Shown here: positions 60,559-64,000 of the stretch, piece by piece | Position numbering within the stretch: position 1 is the stretch's first letter | Layout: every line of letters starts with the position of its first letter | Origin: CADEDV01 sp036383515 | GTDB taxonomy: Bacteria > Bacteroidota > Bacteroidia > Chitinophagales > Chitinophagaceae | Assembly (NCBI GenBank): GCA_036383515.1 | Contig: DASVOE010000055.1 | Span: 51,287 to 115,286 of the forward strand | DNA: 64,000 nt | Reading direction: 5' to 3' | The notes under the pieces: generated by a model | What the model saw: only the letters and a program-made list of their open reading frames with translations | Told to the model about the DNA's origin: nothing | Database searches by the model: none | Program-made: the position numbers and the translations under genes

Positions 60559-61887
60559 TTAAATAAACCGGTTAATGACATTTTCTATATACTCCTGCCT
60601 GCCACTTCTTATTTTCGGCTCACCATTTTCTATAGCATAAGTGCGCAGGTCCTCCAACGATAACTTACCATTTTCGAATTCTTTTCCTTTGCCGCTGTCA
60701 TAGCTTGCATAGCGATCTGTACGTACTTTTTTATATTCAGATTTATTTAAAATAGCGTCAGCAGTTATCAATGCTCTTGCAAAAGCATCCATGCCACCAA
60801 TATGAGCATGAAAAAGATCTTCAGGATCGGTAGAGTTGCGGCGGATCTTTGCATCGAAGTTGATGCCACCACCTTTAAAACCACCAGCTTCCAATATTAC
60901 CAGCATAGCTTCCGTGAGTTCATTGATATCATTGGGAAACTGGTCGGTATCCCATCCATTCTGGTAATCGCCGCGGTTGGCATCCATACTTCCGAGTAAA
61001 CCCGCATCTGCCGCTACCTGCAATTCATGGGTGAACGTATGCCCGGCGAGTGTAGCATGATTCACTTCAATATTCAAACTGAAATCATTCAGCAGATCAT
61101 ACTGGCGCAAAAAACCAATGACGGTTTCGCAATCATAATCATATTGATGCTTGGAAGGTTCACAGGGTTTGGGTTCAATAAAAAATTTTCCCTTGAAACC
61201 ATTTTTTCTTGCATACTCTTTTGCAGTACGTAAGAATGTGGCGAGATGTTCTTTCTCTCTTTTCATATTTGTATTGAGCAGGCTCATGTAGCCTTCTCTC
61301 CCACCCCAGAATACATAGTTCTCACCACCCAATGCGATCGTTGCATCTAGCGCAGCTTTTACCTGTGCGGCAGCATGTGTCAATACATGAAAGTCAGGGT
61401 TGGTGGCAGCGCCGTTCATATACCTCCTGTTCGAAAAAAGATTGGCAGTGCCCCATAGCAACTTCACGCCGCTTGCTTTTTGTTTTTCACTGAAATAAGC
61501 AGTGATTGCTTTTAACCGGCGGTCATTTTCTTTTATATCATTTGTATAATCGATAGCATCTACATCATGAAAACAGTAGTAAGGCAACCCGAGTTTCGTA
61601 ATGAATTCAAAAGCGGCGTCTGCTTTATCTTTTGCTCTTTCTACCGCATCCGTTTTTTCATTCCACGGAAATATATGTGTGGGTTCGCCAAAAGGGTCAG
61701 CGCCGCTGCCAACAAAACTATGCCAGTAAGCACAGGCAAAACGTAAAAACTCTTTCATGGTTTTACCTGCCACTACTTTATTTTCATCATACCAGCGAAA
61801 AGCCAGCGGGTTATCAGTTTCCCTTCCTTCATATCGTATCGCAGGAATGTTTTTAAAAAATTCTTTTTGCCCGGTTGTGATTGCCAT
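60559..61887 (-). CDS. xylA: Xylose isomerase
   Basis: A 442-residue enzyme, full length for class II xylose isomerases. Conserved blocks carrying metal and sugar ligands are all present: FHDVDAIDY, FFIEPKPCEPSKHQYDYD, NIEVNHATLAGHTFTHELQ, GSMDANRGDYQNGWDTDQFP and GGINFDAKIRRNSTDPEDLF. It interconverts D-xylose and D-xylulose in the cytoplasm. It is the second gene of an operon after xylulokinase (19 bases between), which phosphorylates the product. A LacI-type palindrome lies upstream of the operon. Confidence 0.97.
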   Translation of the reverse strand: MAITTGQKEFFKNIPAIRYEGRETDNPLAFRWYDENKVVAGKTMKEFLRFACAYWHSFVGSGADPFGEPTHIFPWNEKTDAVERAKDKADAAFEFITKLGLPYYCFHDVDAIDYTNDIKENDRRLKAITAYFSEKQKASGVKLLWGTANLFSNRRYMNGAATNPDFHVLTHAAAQVKAALDATIALGGENYVFWGGREGYMSLLNTNMKREKEHLATFLRTAKEYARKNGFKGKFFIEPKPCEPSKHQYDYDCETVIGFLRQYDLLNDFSLNIEVNHATLAGHTFTHELQVAADAGLLGSMDANRGDYQNGWDTDQFPNDINELTEAMLVILEAGGFKGGGINFDAKIRRNSTDPEDLFHAHIGGMDAFARALITADAILNKSEYKKVRTDRYASYDSGKGKEFENGKLSLEDLRTYAIENGEPKIRSGRQEYIENVINRFI

Positions 61888-61906
61888 TTTGTGTGGGTTT
61901 AAATAT

Positions 61907-63424
61907 TTATAATGGATTCAATAATAACGAATCCGCCTGGTTTATTTTTTGCAACTGAATATTCAATCGTTCTTTCCATTGTTCATATAATTCATCGCAC
62001 CGGCTGGTATTTGTTGGTTGAACAATACCTATAGGCTGGCGGCCCTGCAAAGCAGATGCTGCATCCTTATAAATACCAGCGCCAATGCCGGCACCGATAG
62101 CAGCCCCAAAACTTCCATCGCCTTCATAAAATTCCACAGCTACTTTATTAGTGTTGGCAAATGATTGGGTAAACACCTCACTTAAAAACAAATTGGATTT
62201 ACCTGCCCGCACTACACCGGGATCAATTCCATTCTCCCGCATGATATCTAAACCATAACGGAATGAAAAAGCGATCCCCTCCTGCACGGCCCTCACCAGG
62301 TGAGCAGTTGTATGTATATTAAAATCCAACTGGTGAAAATGTCCGCCGATGAGCTGGTTGCTGAGCATCCGTTCAGCGCCATTACCAAATGGCAATGCAA
62401 TCAGTCCTGCTGATCCGGCAGGAATTGCAGCAGCAGCATTATTTAATGCTTCGTATGACAGGTCTGCTCCGGCTATCTTCTTTATCCAGCGATTAAAAAT
62501 CCCGACACCATTTATACATAATAAAATCCCGATCCTCTTTTTAGCAGTTGTATGATTTACATGTGCAAAGCTATTGATGCGGGATTGCTGGTCATAATTC
62601 AGTTGATCACTTACGCCATATATAACACCGGATGTGCCTGCAGTGGCCGCTATTTCGCCGGGATTGAGAACATTTAAGGATAAGGCATTGTTAAGCTGAT
62701 CACCGGCTTTATAAGAAACGGGTATACCTTTCTTCAATGATAATGCCGAAGCAATAGCATCTTTCAAAAACCCGTGTGACGAAAATAAAGTTTGAATGGG
62801 CGGAATCAATGATCTTTCAAAACCAAAATACTGCATCACATCCTCTGAAATAGTATTCTCATCAAAGTCCCAGAAAATGCCTTCGGATAATGCAGATACT
62901 GTAGTGGTGCAATCGCCGGTCATTTTCATGGCAATAAAATCACCGGGCAGCATGATGGTATCGATCTTTTCAAAAATGGAAGGTTCGTTTTCTTTTACCC
63001 ATGCCAGTTTACTGGCTGTAAAATTTCCCGGCGAGTTGAGTAAATGTGATAAACATCGTTCTTCACCAATAACATGAAACGCCTTGTTACCTATTTCAAC
63101 CGCCCTGCTGTCGCACCAGATAATGGAATTGCGTAATGGTTGCTGATTTTTATCTACGCTTACCAGGCCATGCATCTGGTAAGCGATGCCAATAGCGGTA
63201 ATGTCATGAGCATTATATTTTCCACTTGCATGGCATTTTAATATAGCCAGTTGCACAAACTCCCACCACTGTTCGGGGTTTTGCTCGGCCCAACCCGGCT
63301 GTACAGAGATAATGGCTGCTTCCTCATCCGGATACTGAGCCGATGCAATGCATCGCTGCGACGACGCATCTACCACAGAAACCTTTATAGAAGATGTGCC
63401 CAGGTCAATTCCTAATAATAACAT
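61907..63424 (-). CDS. xylB: Xylulokinase
   Basis: A 505-residue FGGY-family kinase. The phosphate-1 motif LLGIDLGTSSIKVSVVD opens the protein, GWAEQNPEQWWE and the sugar-binding GIAYQMHGLV follow, then IIWCDSRAVE, and C-terminal GDGSFGAAIGAG. The match to xylulokinase is good and the neighbour xylA confirms the pathway: D-xylulose to D-xylulose 5-phosphate. It is transcribed first in the operon, with a candidate operator at 63487-63504, 63 to 80 bases before its ATG. Confidence 0.95.
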   Translation of the reverse strand: MLLLGIDLGTSSIKVSVVDASSQRCIASAQYPDEEAAIISVQPGWAEQNPEQWWEFVQLAILKCHASGKYNAHDITAIGIAYQMHGLVSVDKNQQPLRNSIIWCDSRAVEIGNKAFHVIGEERCLSHLLNSPGNFTASKLAWVKENEPSIFEKIDTIMLPGDFIAMKMTGDCTTTVSALSEGIFWDFDENTISEDVMQYFGFERSLIPPIQTLFSSHGFLKDAIASALSLKKGIPVSYKAGDQLNNALSLNVLNPGEIAATAGTSGVIYGVSDQLNYDQQSRINSFAHVNHTTAKKRIGILLCINGVGIFNRWIKKIAGADLSYEALNNAAAAIPAGSAGLIALPFGNGAERMLSNQLIGGHFHQLDFNIHTTAHLVRAVQEGIAFSFRYGLDIMRENGIDPGVVRAGKSNLFLSEVFTQSFANTNKVAVEFYEGDGSFGAAIGAGIGAGIYKDAASALQGRQPIGIVQPTNTSRCDELYEQWKERLNIQLQKINQADSLLLNPL

Positions 63425-63486
63425 CTGTTATTGTTTATCAATTCGCTTACAAGTTATAAAAAGGGAAGCAGGATAGAACAGTTGAT

Positions 63487-63504
63487 TATAAAAACGTTTT
63501 TATA
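63487..63504. promoter_or_regulatory. LacI-type palindrome upstream of xylBA
   Basis: TATAAAAACGTTTTTATA (63487-63504) is a perfect 18-base palindrome centred on CG, the pattern of LacI/GalR-family operators. It lies 62 bases upstream of the xylB start codon. I infer it binds a LacI-type xylose regulator (the gene for which is not in the window). A weak TATAACTTG further down could be a -7 element. Confidence 0.55.
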
Positions 63505-63629
63505 GATGAAGACTGATGATCCTGTTGATGATTAAGGCGGCTAATGGGTTTGCATGAAATGATAAGGCTTCCGGATGATCAAAGAATTTTTCAGCAGTTG
63601 GTAGAAAGGGCAAAATTTTTTATCCTGGG

Positions 63630-63783
63630 GTAGTGTACCAGTTTGAATTTTTCACGCAACCCCGATAGCTATCGGGACGCTAAGTAATCCAAGACGCAAA
63701 GACTGTATGCTTAGCGACCTATTTTCTTTGCCCCTTTGCGTGAAATAAAAAATACCTGATAAATTTTGAAACTGGTGCACTAC
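63630..63783. repeat. MITE/REP-like element with inverted ends and a 16-base palindrome
   Basis: The ends GTAGTGTACCAGTTTGAA (63630-63647) and its complement at 63766-63783 match at 16 of 18 positions. Inside, TTCACGCAA (63651 on) pairs with TTGCGTGAA (near 63736-63744), and CCCGATAGCTATCGGG (63661-63676) is a perfect palindrome. No gene is inside. This looks like a non-coding miniature element or REP, a type that is common in Bacteroidota genomes. Copy number cannot be judged here. Confidence 0.5.
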
Positions 63784-64000
63784 CTATCCTGGATATAAGT
63801 GGAAACAATTATTTCTGTAACCGGATTATTATTGCCGGGTATATTTATTTAAAAAATGTTTAACCCGGGCTTTAAAATACCTGATATTTTTTTTGCCAAA
63901 TTGAATTAATCCTTACATTTATAACAACAAAAAAGCAGGCTGGCTAGACAACCACCTGCGTTGGTCTTCGTTGACCGTTCACATGAGAAAACTTATATAA
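63784..64000. other. Right-edge intergenic sequence
   Basis: AT-rich non-coding sequence up to the window end. ATGAGAAAACTTATATAA at the very edge reads M-R-K-L-I-stop, so no truncated gene is supported. A weak inverted repeat (GCAGG...CCTGC, about 63933-63957) may belong to a leader or terminator. Confidence 0.35.

Noticed and set aside
63983..64000. Start of a gene cut by the right window edge
   Set aside because: ATGAGAAAACTTATATAA contains a stop five codons after the ATG, so no coding sequence continues past the edge in this frame.

Overview
The window looks like a chromosome segment of a Bacteroidota bacterium, probably Chitinophagaceae or a close relative. This rests on a secreted PL1-type polysaccharide lyase with a type IX secretion C-terminal domain, RHS/YD-repeat proteins with the Bacteroidota DUF6443-type N-terminus, TAnnTTTG-type -7 promoter elements, few Shine-Dalgarno sites, moderate-to-low GC, and a DUF6597-type AraC regulator. 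The family placement is inference; no rRNA gene is present.

Layout. (1) 1-0.84 kb: the end of a minus-strand operon (a cut-off unknown gene and a small HTH protein). (2) 1.4-13.1 kb: an RHS polymorphic-toxin locus with a coiled-coil/beta-rich secreted protein, a TcB/SpvB-like YD-repeat protein, a small exported protein, an RHS core protein ending in a HExxH metallopeptidase-like toxin, an exported putative immunity protein, then a decayed second toxin tail whose stop codon overlaps a lipoprotein immunity candidate. (3) 13.3-14.2 kb: an XRE regulator and a small conserved protein. (4) 14.3-31.1 kb: an accessory region marked by three copies of an att-like motif (about 14.36, 20.91 and 30.98 kb), the last next to a tRNA 3'-end fragment and a terminator. 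The first segment (14.9-20.5 kb) carries two unrecognised proteins, a trypco1-like small protein and a convergent 757-aa polymorphic toxin with a pretoxin segment and a PD-(D/E)XK nuclease-like tail. The second (21-31 kb) carries a membrane protein, a tail-fibre-like secreted protein, two winged-helix proteins sharing an 'IQQ(S/G)T' linker, an HNH nuclease, a structured non-coding segment and a gamma-glutamylcyclotransferase-PHP-SMC fusion protein. It reads as a defence/conflict island.

(5) 31.2-49.5 kb: mostly chromosomal genes. These are a GntP permease, an envelope protein pair, a type III polyketide synthase/UbiA/3-hydroxyacyl-CoA dehydrogenase operon behind a good promoter, a LytTR regulator facing a TPR histidine kinase plus sigma-54 response regulator across a repeat-containing intergenic region, an aldehyde dehydrogenase, an alpha/beta hydrolase, and an AraC regulator whose putative operator recurs upstream of a PEP-mutase-like gene. 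(6) 49.6-51.7 kb: a tight DEDD exonuclease, Toprim and radical SAM operon of unknown purpose. (7) 51.8-60.5 kb: the large secreted polysaccharide lyase, a cupin, a peroxiredoxin/DsbA-like pair and small envelope genes, one apparently split by an in-frame TAG. (8) 60.5-64 kb: the xylBA xylose operon with a LacI-type palindrome upstream, then a MITE/REP-like element.

The most promising material for an undescribed system is the 14.9-20.5 kb effector locus, the GGCT-PHP-SMC fusion with its neighbours, and the exonuclease-Toprim-radical SAM cassette. All functional assignments come from reading motifs by eye; no database search was run.
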